From Liolophura sinensis (lineage: Eukaryota; Mollusca; Polyplacophora; Chitonida; Chitonidae), in assembly GCF_032854445.1 (NCBI RefSeq), contig NC_088303.1, positions 21,399,501 through 21,463,500 on the forward strand: 64,000 bases of DNA. Direction: 5' to 3'. Both the position numbers and the translations under genes were made by a program. This document shows, in pieces, positions 38,182 to 49,565 of the stretch (the stretch's first letter is position 1; each line of letters opens with the position of its first letter). The notes beneath the pieces are model-generated. The model worked only from the letters and a program-made list of their open reading frames with translations. It was not told the origin of the DNA and did no database searches.

Positions 38182-38355
38182 TCAACCAAATGTCAGCTTT
38201 TGGGGGAAGGGAGCAACCTTTATTGTGGAAAAGTCGATCAAGCATTTCCGTATTTTGTCACTTTCAGTGACGTTAATCTCTGCACATTCCGAGCCAAATG
38301 CCCCTGGCAGGCGGAAGGACTCAAACTGCTGTCGCCTTAATGCAGTGTCCGTGAG
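38182..38355 (-). pseudogene. Family D peptide segment 2
   Basis: The minus strand is open for 58 codons after a splice-acceptor-like TATATCCAG. It reads QQFESFRLPGAFGSEC, then AEINVTESDKIRKCLIDFST and a KVAPFPQKLTFG end. The copy at 58126-58249 reads LVQQFETFGVPSTFNQTFEE and VNASLLELATYQNV. The shared QQFE.F..P..F pattern, with indels between the copies, suggests a decayed coding segment. Function unknown. Absence of any recognised motif keeps confidence low. Confidence 0.35.
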
Positions 38356-38660
38356 CTGGATATAACTCTGTTATACTCGTGGGGACGGGGTACGAGAGAC
38401 TGAACACTGTCTTCTGACAGGAGGTAGCCCCTCCGCTCTGAACACGATTAAGATAAATTGGTAAAGCGTTTCACTGGACATGAACAGCGATGCCCATAAT
38501 GGACATTCCAGCCGTTTTTTTAAAACTGTTTTCAGTTTTGTGTTGTTTTTTTTTTTTTTTTCTTTGTTTGTTTTTTTCTAATCCTACTTTTCGAAACTTG
38601 AAATGGTGTCAAAAAAGGTATAAAACTGAATAAGGCCACCAACAAAGTATCTTCACAATA

Positions 38661-39734
38661 CACTTGGCCTATTCCCAAAGCGATATACTAGCGATATGGC
38701 ATTGCACTGGAGGGGGACTGCTTGGGTCCTGTCATTATATGGAACATTTTGAAGACACATGTAGAGAACAACAACTTCCAGGAGAATAAAAGCATGTCAG
38801 ATCTTTCAAAAGTCTGTTTTTATGACCTTAGGTAACACCGGAAAGAGTACACGTTTTCAATTTTTTTTCTACCCAGATTGCATCTCAAATTAATTTTTAT
38901 AAAGAGTCAACTGCCTTTAAATTCACATCAAACAATTCAGTATGTATCCATATCTAGCGACTTGTATTTGTATGTGTGCTATTTGTACACCACTTACATC
39001 GAATAAATTGCAGTTAGCATCACTGCACTTTTTTGGATAAATGTGTTTAAGCTATCGTGGTAAGGGGCTTACAAGGTGCTACTTTTTAAAGAACACTTAG
39101 AAAAAACCGTCTTAATTAAAGTAAGCTGGAAAAAGGTCCGATTTTACCGGTTACCTACGACCATTTCTCAACTATCACACCATCGTCGTTGCTCTGGTTT
39201 TACTCTGTATGCTGCAGTCTTCAATATTGTATTCCTGAACGAACCAGGATTCTCCTGTTGGACTAAGTATCACCGAGGTCGAATTTTACCGGTTGGGTGT
39301 GACCATTTGCCAGCTATCACGATGTTCCCACTTCACTATTTTTTGCTCTCCATGCCGTTGGCATTTGTATAATGCACATTGGCCACCTACATACTTTATA
39401 ACATTCAACTCTTCTAAACTAAATAACAGCCCAACACTGTCTGGCGTACATCTGTGACAAAGGACGGGATCTACATGGAACTGTGTTATACGGGTTATAT
39501 GGCGTATACATTTATATAGGGTTATAGATATTACACACAGATGGACTATGTATACTTGTGTACAGATAGACTAATTTAAAGTGTTGACTCGGGTGATCCT
39601 TTTGACCCGATTTTGTGCCAGGATGACAGAAATTCTGACATTTATACATAACACCCTCATATCTGAACAATCATTCAGCTCCCCATATATTCATCCAGCC
39701 CACAATATTGTCAAACCCAGTGACATTAAGACAA
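38661..39734. other. Unassigned DNA with one local duplication
   Basis: No gene. It contains the tandem duplication at 39125-39375. Confidence 0.5.
39125..39375. repeat. Diverged local duplication, ~146-bp spacing
   Basis: GGTCCGATTTTACCGGTTAC with GACCATTTCTCAACTATCAC (about 39136) recurs as GGTCGAATTTTACCGGTTGG with GACCATTTGCCAGCTATCAC (about 39278). Confidence 0.8.
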
Positions 39735-39905
39735 CCCTAGAGCATTTAAAGGACAACCCTTTCCGAGTATACCGTTGGTTTTTCGTGCTCTCAGGGCCAG
39801 GCTTTATGGTAACCGGAATCCTTCAACCTGTTAACCAAAATCAACCTTCTCTAATAGCCTTCTTATCTGTGCTGGTCACAGAAGACCGTAAGTCTGCACA
39901 ATTAT
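39735..39905. repeat. Dispersed repeat pair, copy 2
   Basis: Partner of 32095-32260; see that entry for the aligned landmarks. A 110-codon plus-strand frame spans this copy, but the other copy does not keep it open, so I do not call it a gene. Confidence 0.5.
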
Positions 39906-40719
39906 ACCAATGACTATGAATTACAACAAAATGTATAGGATTAGCGCTGGGAATAGTGGTGCATGTTCCCTGGGCAAGTCAGTAAATGACTCGTTTGAAC
40001 TAAGACCCATTTCCATCCAAATATCGGATATATTTGAAAACATTAAACATGATATTTCCACCAAACTGTGTTCTATCCAACTGAACGATTGTTTGACAGT
40101 GAATTCTGTTACGACCCAAACTGTCTGTATTATAAAGAGATGGCTTGTTCGAAATACACGACAGTTCAGCCGCACAAAAAAGTAACCAAAACCAGCAGAT
40201 TTTATTTTACAACAATTTATTAGGTTTAACAAGAACAGATAACAAGACTTTTACAAATACTAAAGTGCTTAAGTTTTACAAGAAAGGATAGCAGTATCTA
40301 TACAAATACTAAAGTACTTACATGAACAACGGTGTCAAGTCCAAAGAGACACATAAATTCCACAATGCGGAAGACCATACAGGCATAAATGCACAAATAA
40401 GAGGGAAAATCCACAGTGTAACTGAGTGTATGACGAAATATACACAAAATTCCACAGACAGGGTCCGTGTACTAATAAGCAGTGTACACAAGGGCACAAA
40501 TTAAATATGCAAGTTCAGACTGAACAAGTGCACGGTGGAGATAGGATATAACAAAGCCAGAGGCTATAAAGACACCAAAATTCAGCACAAAAGGCCTACT
40601 AAAGTAATACACAGCGAAAGCATCCAAAACTCTCAATAATTCTCCGTTCTCCTCTTTGACCTGCTTTCATAGGTCTTGTATAGACTGGTGGAATTTTTTA
40701 GAATAAGAAAATTCTTAAA
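39906..40719. other. Unassigned DNA with a short tandem repeat
   Basis: No gene. At about 40205-40330 two ~54-bp units share ACAAATACTAAAGT and AGATAACAAGACTTTTACAA or its variant. Confidence 0.5.
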
Positions 40720-42730
40720 CACTTGTTGTAAACAAACCCCAAACTGAGGGTATTCTGGAACATTCTAAGACAGAGGCAGACAGCAGGCTCTGAACTCAGC
40801 ATATGTAAACAGTGGCAAGCTAAATTTAGAAAGCTGACGGCAGTCGTGCACATAACAATTCCCAAAGATTTAACTATTTCCAGATGTGGACATACCAATT
40901 GCCTCACACATCCATCATTTGATACATCCACCACTTTTATTTCTTCACTGACTGGCAAATGCTATTCTGTTAATTCCTACGTTAACTTAAGTTGTATTGC
41001 CTCCAACTGTAATTACTTGGTAACATGCAAGAAGTTTGGTCAGCAGTATGTAGGGAAGACCACCCAGAAACTATATCTACTGGTGAACGGGCACCGTAAG
41101 TCCGTGCGCAAGAAACAATTGCTAATAGGCAAGCATTTGTCTGCCTCCAACCATGACTGGGACCATTACAGCATTCAAATAATAGAATCGGTTATCCATC
41201 AGCAAATGAGACATATGTCGAATTTGAACGTAAAATCCGTGACCGTGAGCTTTTCTGGATGCTAGAGATTGGTTCAGTCTTCCCGTATGGGTTGAATGAT
41301 AACGTTATGGGAATCGGCAATGTAACATCCAGCCAACCACAAGACACCATCATAACAAATTTATTCAAATACCATAACGTACACCTCGCAGTTATGGTAG
41401 GAGGAAGTTCAATAGAAACATGATTCACAAACACGTTAAAGTTAGCTATTTAGAAGGATTGTCGTATGACACCAATAGCATGCATGCTCTACGCACGATA
41501 TTATATGCACTGCCATTGAATTTGCTAAAACAGGTAGTTGAAGACGTATACAATAACATACACAATTTTAATGTTCTGTAACTACAATTGAAACTCAAGA
41601 CGATCGACTCTTTCCAAAGATAAAGTATTTCGATTTCTTGATTTCATTAACCTACCACGGATATTTAATGAACCTGATCTCCGCAATGCTGTGCCTAATT
41701 ATTTTAATATCCAAGAGCCCCCTTGCATATCCCATGAGTTCACAAAGCCTATCGCTTCCAAAATTTTCAATTATTCCCAGGACATCAAGGAGTCCGATTT
41801 GGTGACGTATACTTCTGGTGGATATAACTGTGATTGTGAATGCTCAGTTTTTACCTACGACAAATGTAAACATGTCCTGACTGGTGACCTTAATATTAAG
41901 AATCATGATCTAAGGAATCTCTTTGTGAGAGGTCCTAAGTATAGAAAAAAAAAGAAATGTCAACATTAGATCTAACATAAAAAATATCATCTCGGCGCTT
42001 GAGATGATCTTATTGAAAGAATAGCGTCGTTAATTGTCTCGGTATTTACTAAAACAGGTCACCGTTACATTAACGTCAGAAGCTATAAGGATTTCTTTAG
42101 CTCTACTATTTATAAAGGTTGCCACTAATCTGATGTTACATTATTTACTGAATTATTTGAATTTCTCATTTATAGCATGTATATGAAATTCGGGGATACC
42201 ATTTACCATCTGTGCATAGGTATTCCAATGGCTACCAATTGTGCGCCTCTTTTGGCAGGCCTATACCTGTTTTCATATGAATACGACTATATGCAGAGAT
42301 TTACTTAAAAGTAATATCTTTAAAGCGTGATCCTTTTCAATTACCAAGCGGTATATTGATGGTCTACTGGCGTTAAATAACATATTGCTGAAGCGGTGAA
42401 GGAAATCTATCAGCCTTCATTGGATTTAAAGGAGACAACAGATACTCGTGATTTTACATCTTATTTGGATCTATATCTGTACAAAGACGAACAAGGCCTC
42501 CTTTAACACCGCCTTTACGACAAAAGGGATATTTCAATTTTGATATTGTCAATTATCCTTATTTGGATAACTATATACCAAAGGGTCCTGCATATGGCGT
42601 ATTCATATCTCGCCTTGTATCATTTGTCAGAACTTGCGTAAATTGTGATGACTTTAATCTGCGTCACAAGTTATTATTTCAAAAAAGTAGTTTGTCAAGG
42701 ATACTCCATCAAACGCCATCATTCTAAGTT
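40720..42730 (+). pseudogene. Degenerate PLE with N-terminal GIY-YIG nuclease (Naiad-like)
   Basis: Order on the plus strand is nuclease first, reverse transcriptase second. The frame 40846-41265 has a Cys/His cluster (ISRCGHTNCLTH, residues 12-23) and a GIY-YIG core: NYLV (56-59), QQYVGKTTQKL with YVG at 68-70, HR at 83-84 and GKHLSASNHDWDH. After a frameshift at about 41220 it continues with RELFWMLEIGSVFPYGLND. The frame 41691-41969 has YNCDCECSVFTYDKCKHVLT followed by GDLNIKNHDLR and RGPKYR, the linker with a CxC motif. The reverse transcriptase (about 42170-42700) is split among frames: GIPMATNCAPLLAGLYLFSY, then KRYIDGLLALNN, TSYLDLYLYKDEQG and YGVFISRLVSF. The catalytic YIDD box reads YIDG (42352-42363), so it is dead in addition to many stops. 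N-terminal nuclease order is known for Naiad and Chlamys PLEs. Confidence 0.85.
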
Positions 42731-44049
42731 TCTCAAATTTTCCAATAAGTATAACACTCTCGTTGGCAGCTATGGACAGAGCGTTCAGAATCTCTGGTGA
42801 TCTGAATTGTAATCAACCACATAGACGGCGTTGTTATCCTTATGTACATATCTATCGCGTACGTGGTATTTAACAACATAGACAGCGCTGGTTGCCGAGC
42901 GTAACCGTCTATCTTGTAGACAGCTTTTATGCAGACCAGCATGTCATGTGTAACATCATAGATGGTTCCTCTTGTAGTATGAGATCCTTACATATTAACA
43001 GGAAAGACGCAATCTTCCTTTACTTTTGAAGCACATTCTGTTCGGTTAAGGTCTGTAACGCTCGTCATTTTCGAACTGTATCTAACACCGCTTAACCTGG
43101 GGCTGGCTGCTCATTACATCTGCATGATGCCTTTATGAACAGCTGCAATCAAAGAGCGACTGAGATACCTTGTTTAATTGTTATTTGGCCTGGAACTCAT
43201 TTCTGGACTAAGAATTTGAACTTTGATATGGAATTCATTTCGGGAATATCCACTGTCTGCCCGGCATCAATGAAAACTGATGACCGTTTCTCTCTTGTGT
43301 GTTACCGGCTAAATATTTTTATATTTCCTATACCTTTGTCTGTGGAAGCTAGTGTCAAACGTTGTTTTGTAAATGGATCTTGCGATTATCGACTTGGAAC
43401 GCCATTTACGAACTACGGATGGTATACGAAAGTCGGACATGACGCTCATATTCATATCCTAATATAAACCTTATTTCAGCAAGACTGTCTAATGTTAATT
43501 TCTTTGCCGCTTAAGAGAACATGACAATATACTGCGACACTTTTAAAACATGATGACTTACCATATGTGCAGCAACCGTGGTGTTAAAACACACCATAAG
43601 AGACACATATGACAGAACTGCCCTCGTCAATTTAATGACCTTTCAGTCGTCACACAGAATTACCGTAAACCGGTGAAACGCGACCTCTTGTCAGCTTACA
43701 TTAGTGATGATTTTATTCCAACTATTCATATAAATGCATAAATAGTAGTAAATTACAAGCCCCCTGAAACCATGGCTTAAGAAGTACCAGTTTTAAAAAA
43801 TGCAGTGATGTGAATTGAAAGCACCTTACGATACCAACAACCTGTTGGAATATTAATACTTTTCACACACCCACCTTTCAAGGAATGGAACAGTTTAACC
43901 CCGCAGTGTACCTTGCAAACGTTTTGTCACATTTACCTATCAAGGTTGATCGTTGTTCCAAACCCTATGAAACTGTCATGAACGATTACTGTAACATCAA
44001 ACTTGTTGATGTGTTACTATGCACCATGTAAAGTAGGCATGTGGATATA
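42731..44049. other. Unassigned DNA
   Basis: No supported gene. A 110-codon plus frame (43135-43467) has no motif and no partner copy. The first few hundred bases may include the 3' untranslated part of the PLE. Confidence 0.5.
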
Positions 44050-44135
44050 TACTTATTTATTTAGCCAACTAGTTTTTACCGCGGATTCAAGAATATTTCA
44101 CTCATACGACGGCGGCCAGAGTTGGTGTGGTAGGT
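44050..44135 (-). mobile_element. Family N SINE 3' fragment
   Basis: A worn reversed tail (ATTTATTTAGCC) is followed by TTCAAGAATATTTCACTCAT and ACGACGGCGGCCAGAGTTGG. The remainder is lost at the junction with the 44-47 kb block. Confidence 0.85.
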
Positions 44136-45591
44136 TCCGCTTCGGTATATATTGCAATCTTCAGTGACCTTCGCTTAAGGTGTTATATATAGGGTGGATC
44201 ACTCGATATCAGTGGAAGGATGGAGATATCCCTGTCCGACATTGAGATTTGCCAAAACCCAATTCCCCATGTGCCAAAGGGATCAAAATCCCACATCCGT
44301 GCCACCCTTGTAACAACGAGGGAACACTTTCATTAAGCACATCTCTGACAGCCCTTTAAAACCATACATGTATCTTAAAGTCCTGTGGTGCTAATCCCGG
44401 CAAAATGTGTTAGTATTCTTTAATTCATTATCAACAACATTGGTATGTATATTTTTCCTACAGTGTGCTCTACATCTTGATTTAATAAGTTTGTTAATTA
44501 TGTGTTCACATGAAATTAAAGCGTTAAAATCGGACGCTATAAGAAACCATCTTGAGGTCTGACAGAAAATACATAATCAGTGTAGTGATAAATGTATTCT
44601 GTGCTGTTTACACTGTAATGAAAACAGGTTTTCGTAAATAATGTTAGTCCTCGTCTAGTACACATAAAATAGAGGTGCAGTTAAATTCCCCAAATAAAGA
44701 AACAATAGCCAATAACTCGAAAGACAAAGACCATGTCTACTTTCTAGTATGAATTGTTATAAGATCATCGGCGTATTTAAATATTGTTGACACTGCGGAG
44801 TTGACCTGTTCGCATGACATTACATCTTCTCTCGTGTACACTGTATATTATTCCAAAAGGGAGAAGATCCGTTGGTAGACAGTCTGAATAAATTCCTACA
44901 TACGCTATTGAATTTGCTGTCTGATTCTCTCTCACGAAGACAGCAGTCACGTTAACTACATGGAATCTCTATTATTCGATAAAATACTTAATGGTGTAAA
45001 GCATGGATATAAAAATAGTCCTGGTCACCCCCTGCTTTTGAGACATTAAGGCTCGATGGTTTCGTAATAAAATACACATCTTTAAGGAAGAAGTTAATTT
45101 AGCACTTTTGTGAAATCACGAAAAAAGCTTGCCTGATTTCTTGTGCCGCGCTTTTTTTATTGCTAGTGCTATTGTTACGATCCCCATTGTTCGTTAAGCA
45201 CGTTAATTCTCAACTTGGTTGGCAGTGTTTTGGATCATGTTTTGCATCAAACAGAGATTTACACTACGTAAAACTATTGATATAGTTTCTTTGTACACTA
45301 TATTGTATCATTATGGCTGAGGAATTTAATGTAGAGTCTTTCCTTGATAGTGATAATTTGTCAGATATTAATAGAAAAGAGCACATTTATACAATCTATA
45401 TAGCTTAAATGAAAGAGCTACACTTAAAGTTATCTAAATTTTCTGTCAGCAGGGCTTGTTATTTGAGTATTTAATAGTTAAATATTGAAAGCTTAGAAGT
45501 CTCCTTTACGCCGCCGTTGATTACTTTCACTCTTGTGAGTTAGTCGTTCGAGTGGTGAAGGGTGACGACTTGTAATACTTAAGTGTCCCTT

Positions 45592-45813
45592 CGATTAGTG
45601 AGTGTTTGAGGTTTAACGTCACACTTAACATTTTTTCATATGACGACGAAGGGATTCCTAGAGTGCATGTAATGTGTCTCCTTGTTGAATGACGGATTTT
45701 CAGCGCTCTTTTATCGAGTGTTCCTTCACTGAGAGGACTTACCAAAGGCAAATAAGCAGCCCCGCCCGAGCCATTACGTTGATACGGGTCAACCAGTCGT
45801 TGCACTATCGTTG
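45592..45813 (-). mobile_element. SINE-B, tail and body, head missing
   Basis: Read on the minus strand: TTGACCCGTATCAACGTAAT, GGGGCTGCTTATTTGCCTTT, a CGTCGTCATATGAAAAAATG tail and GTGACGTTAAACCTCAAAC. It stops abruptly at about 45810 where gypsy-derived DNA begins. A frame across it (45527-45805) is not a gene. Confidence 0.85.
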
Positions 45814-46083
45814 TAAAATTAAGGCGTGTCTGTAGTGCACCGTTTCGAACAGAAATACAGAAGACCTACAGGAATAGTTTCCAGGTATATTTCCTTCTTG
45901 TGTGGTTACGAGGTCACAGAAAAGAGTCTGGGGGGAGGAAGACAATTCTTCTATTACTACTGGGGATTGAGCGGGTAATATTAATTTGGCTGAAACTTTC
46001 TTTCATGACAATGATGGGGTAGAGGATGGTTGTGAGTTAAACAGACCTGTGTTCTCTCGATCTGATCTGGTTAAACAAAAAGA
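45814..46083 (+). pseudogene. 270-bp gypsy pol fragment between two SINE halves
   Basis: The sequence is nearly identical to 29212-29488, from AAAATTAAGGCGTG to GGTTAAACA, with an ~8-bp deletion near its start and a few substitutions. It covers only the end of the protease and part of the linker before the integrase. It has no LTR or element end at either border. It is flanked by diverged ~115-bp copies of the same SINE-B body segment (45694-45809 and 46082-46196). Confidence 0.9.
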
Positions 46084-46335
46084 TTTCCAGCGCTCTTCTA
46101 TCTAGTGCTGCTTTATTGAGACGCCTTACCGAAGGCAAGTAAGCCAACCCGCCCGAGCCAATATACTGATACGGGTCAACCAGTCGTTGCACTATCAGCT
46201 TCATGCTGAACGCCAAGCTAGGAAGTTACGACTTCCTCTTTTAAGAGCTTAGATGTGACACAGCCCAGGATTGACCCTAGATTACCGCTCCCGAATTGGA
46301 CGCTCTACCAACTGTGCTATCTGGGCTGTTCAATA
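46084..46335 (-). mobile_element. SINE-B, head and body, tail missing
   Basis: On the minus strand a clear tRNA-like head is present: CAGCCCAGATAGCACAGTTG, GTAGAGCGTCCAATTCGGGA and a B-box-like GGGTCAATCCTGGGCTG. After it come the body (GACTGGTTGACCCGTATCAG) and AAGGCGTCTC, ending at about 46084 next to the gypsy fragment. The head resembles a tRNA with a degenerate second half, so it is a SINE promoter and not a tRNA gene. Confidence 0.85.
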
Positions 46336-47589
46336 TATTAAGAGGACAGCTGCTACATTAAGTATATAGGACATGTTTTGTGCACAAATTATTTAATGGC
46401 ATTTAGTTTTTGAAGAAAAATTATTTATGTAAAAAGCGGTCCTTTACTTTCCTGCTGTTATGTGTTTTAAGAAAAACCTAATGCGCTTTCAGTCCGAAAG
46501 ACTTCCTGCAATTGACAGATTAGCGCTCTATTTTTTCTTAATAAGAAACGTACAATTTAGAGAAGAAAAGAGGGGTGGGTAGGATTAGCTCTGTTTTTTC
46601 TAAATCCTAAACCCGTGGATGTGAGGCGGTCATGCTGACAGGTTGCCTTAGGCCATATGGGCCTGATGAGTAACACCTGAATCACCCAGCTCCACTTCAT
46701 GCAATTTTATCCTGCTTAAGAGGAGACTAACATAACTCTCTTTGGCAAAGTCACACAAGGCATATCAAAGCTTGCAGTGTGTTTTTTTTTTTTCAATTTT
46801 TCAAACTTAAGTGTAGTTATGTTCATCAGTTAACAACAACGTATTCAGAAACGTTTTCGATTGCCAAATGAATCGAAAATGTCTGTCTTCCATTTCACAT
46901 AAGGCGAGTATTTTTCTCTCAGTACAAGGAAGGTTTCGAACAGGGCCCTATGCTCTTCTTATCATGTCAGCTGTGATGTCGGTTTCCCCAAGCTAGAAAG
47001 CGGCCGTAATCTGTCAACTGCTGGCAATTGTTACGAGTCATCGATACAACTATTGTAAATTGTTAAAAGACATCCGCAACATTTGCTGGCTATTGTTGCG
47101 AATTAGCCGTACAACTCTTCGTAATTGATGCGAGTTGAGCCAACAACGGCTAGGAGCTTTGAGAATTCATCTTACAACTGCTGACAATTGTTACAAGTCA
47201 TCGCACAACTGCACTAACAGAAAAAACCCAAATTACAATTTTATTTTTCATTGATAAGATTACCGATAAGTAAACTGAACAGTTTTGTGCATTGAACAGC
47301 ATCACAATGCTAACTGTTACAACTACCTGTAATAAACACGGTGGTATTGTCCACGGGACGGATTGTTGCCTTTAGTATGTGGCTGAAACTGGAGGTGTTC
47401 TTGCTAATATTAGTCTGAGTTACTCTATGTTTGTGGTAATCATGGCAGAGAACCATTTCCAGTATCATCTCCCTAAAAAAAACTATGGTTTTGGGACAGG
47501 CACCTACAACTTTCCCCCATGTTGTCTTCTGAATATGAATATAAAATAAAACTGACCCGCTCACCCAATATTGCCCTTGGTGCAACATT

Positions 47590-47830
47590 AATCAGCCGCT
47601 GTTTGTTATCGTGTTGGGATTGTGCCATAAGATTATGTGAACATATCTTTACCCAAAGGTACAGTCAGGCTGAAGATATGTATGGAGGGTTGAAGGTGCT
47701 CGGCAAATTTCTTTTTTATTCAATATGCACTATTTACTTTCGTCCTAGGCACGGCTGGTTTCTGATGATCAGAATCTAAGATCTTCTTATATTAACTTAT
47801 AACGGATGTATCACTTTCCTGTTAAATCTT
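47590..47830. repeat. Dispersed repeat, copy 1 (partner 53225-53550)
   Basis: Shared landmarks: GGGATTGTGCCATAAGATTA against GGGATTATGCCATTAGATTG; TTTTTTATTCAATATGCACT in both; GGATGTATCACTTTCCTGTT against GGATTTATCACTTTTCTGTT. The nature is unknown. The other copy has ~80 bp of extra sequence in the middle. Confidence 0.7.
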
Positions 47831-48111
47831 AAGTAACAGTATTATCGATATTATGGATTAAACTTTTTGGAAAAAGCACAGATTATAGTGCTAAAAATCG
47901 GCTCTGACCACAATGAGTTTCGATCGAACGACTCCATTGTCAGTCAGCAAATCGCCAGCAATAAAAGTCAACCCTCTACACTACACGACTAATAACAAAA
48001 ACGGGGGGTGGCTCATCAATCTGTGCTATATCCAGAAAATGTAATCTCTGATAACGATAATACTGCTAATCCGAATGTTGTTTGAGTGTGTAGGACCTTG
48101 CTGCAGAGAAA

Positions 48112-48177
48112 ATGGCTGACCAGAGACCAGGAGAAAAGTGTGATTTCTGTCTACAAGAATTGCTAAAAGGGCATTAG
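48112..48177 (+). CDS. Very short ATG frame, possible relic of a 5' exon
   Basis: A 21-codon frame starts in good context (GAGAAAATGGCTGACC) and reads MADQRPGEKCDFCLQELL before TAG. The CxxC pair and hydrophilic start resemble the beginning of a zinc-binding protein, but nothing in frame follows and no donor site is certain. It may be chance or a pseudogene fragment. Confidence 0.15.
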   Translation: MADQRPGEKCDFCLQELLKGH

Positions 48178-49229
48178 GAACACAAAACACAAAAACGACA
48201 ACGGTGTGGTATCATTTGAAAGGTAAAATGTGTTAGTCCTGAAACCGTACAGACTGACGTCAAGATTTAGGTGTTAACAACCGTCTGCAGACGTCAAACC
48301 TAGGCTGTTACATTAAAAAGCCCGGCAGGGTAAATGGTTATCATTGAAGAAGTCCACTTGTTACGTGGTCATTGGTTAAAATTTGACTGTCAGGGCGATG
48401 ATATTCCATATAATCGGCTTGTCAGAGATGGTAGAGTGAATTACTGTAGCCGCAAATAACAGTCCAACTCTGCATTGATAGGACAATAGGTATATACATG
48501 CACTGGTTGAAAACAGGGATTGTTGAGTCAGTGAACAATCGACAATGACGTCAGAAGAGTGAAACGGAAGCCATCAGAAGGGATTATGGAACTATCTGAG
48601 TATTTCTATAACTGAAAAATAAGTAAAGTAACCAAGTCGCAGTCCATGCCGTAAACCGGTGAAATAAAATCCAGATAAATTCCCAAATACCGATTTCATT
48701 AATAAGATTCATAAATAGATAAGTTCGCAATGTCTACGCCCAGAGAGAGAGCATCTGGTTGAGAGCTTAGAGTTTCAGTCCCCGGACATGTTTGGCTTAA
48801 GTAGTAATTTTAATCATTACACTCAGTGTGTTCTTTTCCGTCAATTAAGCTGAAATTCGGTTCAATAACTTATCCAGAATTTAGGTTGTCAAGCAATATT
48901 TTGACTTTGTTACGTAAGAAATAACAATTTTAAAGTGATTTGAAATTGGGACTTGAATTTGTAAGTTTGCATCGTGATCCCGGAGCCAGGAATCCATAAT
49001 TACAGAATTAAAAGTTAGCCATCATACTATATTTGACCCTTCAGAGCTGGTTAGTTCCCTACAGAAAAACATTTTGTCATTTTATATCGCAACACTTATT
49101 ATTGGCTACTGAACACAGATAGTAACTGTAAACGAGATTGCCGGACGCAATACTATGGACAGATTCTTTCCACTATGAGGAATAAGAAAGATTTATGGTA
49201 CGATGTGGCATCAAATATATTAAGGTTGA

Positions 49230-49565
49230 CTTTGTGGAATATTTCAAAGTATAAGAATACTCAGATTCTGTGAAGAAATCATGTCAAAGATCTTTAACAT
49301 CATTGCAATCAACACATATATGTTCTATTGTTTCAGGCCCTTTACTAAACAAATCATAGGCATCCCAACTATTAATTTTATTTTTATGAATTTCCTTTTA
49401 GAACGAAATACACTACTTTTGGAGTATCTTATACTGTGTATTACATTACTTGGAGTCTTTAGCACATATTCGTTCTACTATTCTTCGCATTTGGCATATT
49501 CTCTTGTTACAATGGTTGTCTTCATTTTAGCAAATGTGTCATTCCAGAGAAAGCGAAAAACCATT
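49230..49565 (-). pseudogene. Possible LINE ORF2 C-terminal fragment
   Basis: Minus-strand translation near 49285-49370 gives SWDAYDLFSKGPETIEHICV followed by DCNDVKDLWHDFF. A segment of the form ETIEH..x..C..v..LW, close to the C terminus, is characteristic of many non-LTR retrotransposon reverse transcriptase proteins (a Cys/His knuckle; the first Cys pair is not clear here). Upstream frames are shifted. No reverse transcriptase core is present. The plus-strand frame across this region (49281-49577) is hydrophobic only because it is antisense to it. Confidence 0.45.

Larger units (their letters stand above)
37560..38660 (-). repeat. Family D copy 2
   Basis: It aligns with 57.4-58.3 kb in the same orientation, starting near CCCCTTAACTGAAGC and TAATTCAATTTCAAAATTTT. 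The core matches run from GATCTGCCTAACCTTATTAT through GTGCTTTAAACTAATCCC to ACAGGAGGTAGCCCCTC. Two minus-strand gene-like segments inside it are listed separately. A poly-A/T tract near 38547-38561 interrupts the right part. Confidence 0.75.
44136..47000. repeat. Large dispersed block 'X', copy 1
   Basis: It aligns by eye with 61200-63900, in the same order and orientation. Examples: TTGCAATCTTCAGTGACC against TTGCCATCTTCAGTAGGCC; GATCAAAATCCCACATCCGT against GACCAAAATCCCACACATGC; ACACTGTATATTATTCC with GGGAGAAGATCCG against ACACTGTATCTTATTCTGG with GGAGAAGGTCCG; CTGAATCACCCAGCTCCACT against CTGAGTCACCCAGTTCTACT. This copy carries the SINE/gypsy compound insertion at 45592-46335, which the other lacks. 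No coding frame is shared. Confidence 0.65.
47001..49229. other. Mostly unassigned DNA
   Basis: No convincing gene. It holds the repeat copy at 47590-47830 and a very small ATG frame at 48112-48177, listed separately. Around 47030-47220 the phrase AACTGCTGGCAATTGTTACGAGTCATCG recurs in worn form three or four times, a possible ~60-70-bp tandem repeat. Confidence 0.5.

Noticed and set aside
38105-38365. Plus-strand frame in family D copy 2
   Set aside because: The minus strand of the same stretch carries the peptides shared with other copies; the plus frame is not kept in them.
39581-39913. 110-codon plus frame over the 39.7-39.9 kb repeat
   Set aside because: The partner repeat at 32.1 kb does not keep the frame open, so the reading frame is not conserved.
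43135-43467. 110-codon plus frame after the Naiad-like element
   Set aside because: No motif, no matching copy elsewhere and no splice context; length alone is not enough in AT-rich DNA of this size.
46265-46335. tRNA gene on the minus strand
   Set aside because: A and B box-like parts are present but the acceptor and anticodon stems do not close well, and the sequence continues into a SINE body, so it is a SINE head. The same applies near 9.74, 14.15, 15.15, 53.0, 59.6 and 63.75 kb.
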